Positions 6,205 to 6,289 of a stretch of DNA of 6,289 bases are shown here, in pieces. The stretch spans positions 1 through 6,289 of the forward strand of contig JAISTJ010000033.1 in the NCBI GenBank assembly GCA_031272655.1, in the 5' to 3' direction. Position numbers and translations under genes: made by a program. Source of the DNA: Tannerella sp. GTDB taxonomy: Bacteria > Bacteroidota > Bacteroidia > Bacteroidales > Tannerellaceae. Every line of letters begins with the position of its first letter. Within the stretch, counting starts at the first letter, position 1. Under the pieces are notes generated by a model. The model made no database searches. It had not been told where the DNA came from and worked only from the letters and a program-made list of their open reading frames with translations.

Positions 6205-6289
6205 ATGAAGAAGCATCAAAGACACATTAAATGTATCATGAGCCTCTCGTTAGCGTTGCTATCGTTCGCTGTGGCAGAAGTAAGCGCAG
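6205..6289 (+). CDS. Exported protein, 3'-partial; probable SusC-type TonB-dependent receptor
   Basis: Only the first 28 codons are in the window. They read as a classic signal peptide: a basic start (MKKHQRHIK), a hydrophobic core (SLSLALLSFAVA), and a VSA motif ending at residue 28 that would suit signal peptidase I. A purine-rich stretch, TTAAGAAAG, sits directly before the ATG and may act as a weak ribosome-binding site. No receptor domain is visible, so the product call rests on context: in Bacteroidota an ECF sigma/FecR pair is nearly always followed by a SusC-like outer-membrane receptor, which in this arrangement carries an N-terminal signalling (STN-like) extension. The candidate ECF promoter upstream agrees with this. 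Another exported protein cannot be excluded. Confidence 0.7.
   Translation, partial: MKKHQRHIKCIMSLSLALLSFAVAEVSA

Overview
The window looks like chromosome from a gut-type member of the Bacteroidota, most likely the order Bacteroidales. Three things point there: two close matches to the Bacteroidota housekeeping promoter (TTTG, about 19 bp, TAnnTTTG), start codons that mostly lack a Shine-Dalgarno sequence, and the gene set. That set is a GH92 alpha-mannosidase, an ECF sigma factor of the Bacteroides-expansion type, a FecR/DUF4974 anti-sigma factor, and a following gene that opens with a signal peptide where a SusC-type receptor is expected. Genus cannot be decided from the sequence alone.

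Layout. Positions 1-2244 (+) hold a GH92 family alpha-mannosidase whose 5' end (signal peptide and first residues) lies outside the window. Its last 19 bases overlap, tail to tail, the 3' end of an A-type flavoprotein (FprA/flavodiiron protein) on the minus strand (2226-3413). Upstream of fprA on the same strand is lgt, prolipoprotein diacylglyceryl transferase (3521-4342). The two are probably co-transcribed from a well-formed promoter at 4394-4424. Back to back with it is a promoter at 4432-4462 driving an ECF sigma-70 factor (4484-5038, +). This is followed by a FecR-like anti-sigma factor (5104-6084, +) and the first 28 codons of an exported protein (6205 to the window end).

How it fits together. 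The right-hand part is a trans-envelope signalling cassette. In the known scheme, an outer-membrane TonB-dependent receptor senses its ligand, signals to the periplasmic part of FecR, and the cytoplasmic end of FecR then controls the sigma factor, which transcribes receptor genes for glycan uptake. The mannosidase on the left is the type of enzyme such loci encode, so this may be part of, or the edge of, a polysaccharide utilisation locus for mannose-containing glycans. The intervening lgt-fprA pair is housekeeping/oxygen defence and runs in the opposite direction.

The most notable non-coding signal is a 32-bp element (28/32 identical) present once upstream of fecR and once upstream of the putative receptor gene. 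It consists of two conserved blocks at fixed spacing and has the geometry of an ECF-type promoter, so it is a good candidate for the recognition site of the neighbouring sigma factor. No RNA genes, insertion sequences, CRISPR arrays or clear intrinsic terminators were seen. No wholly new gene system is evident.
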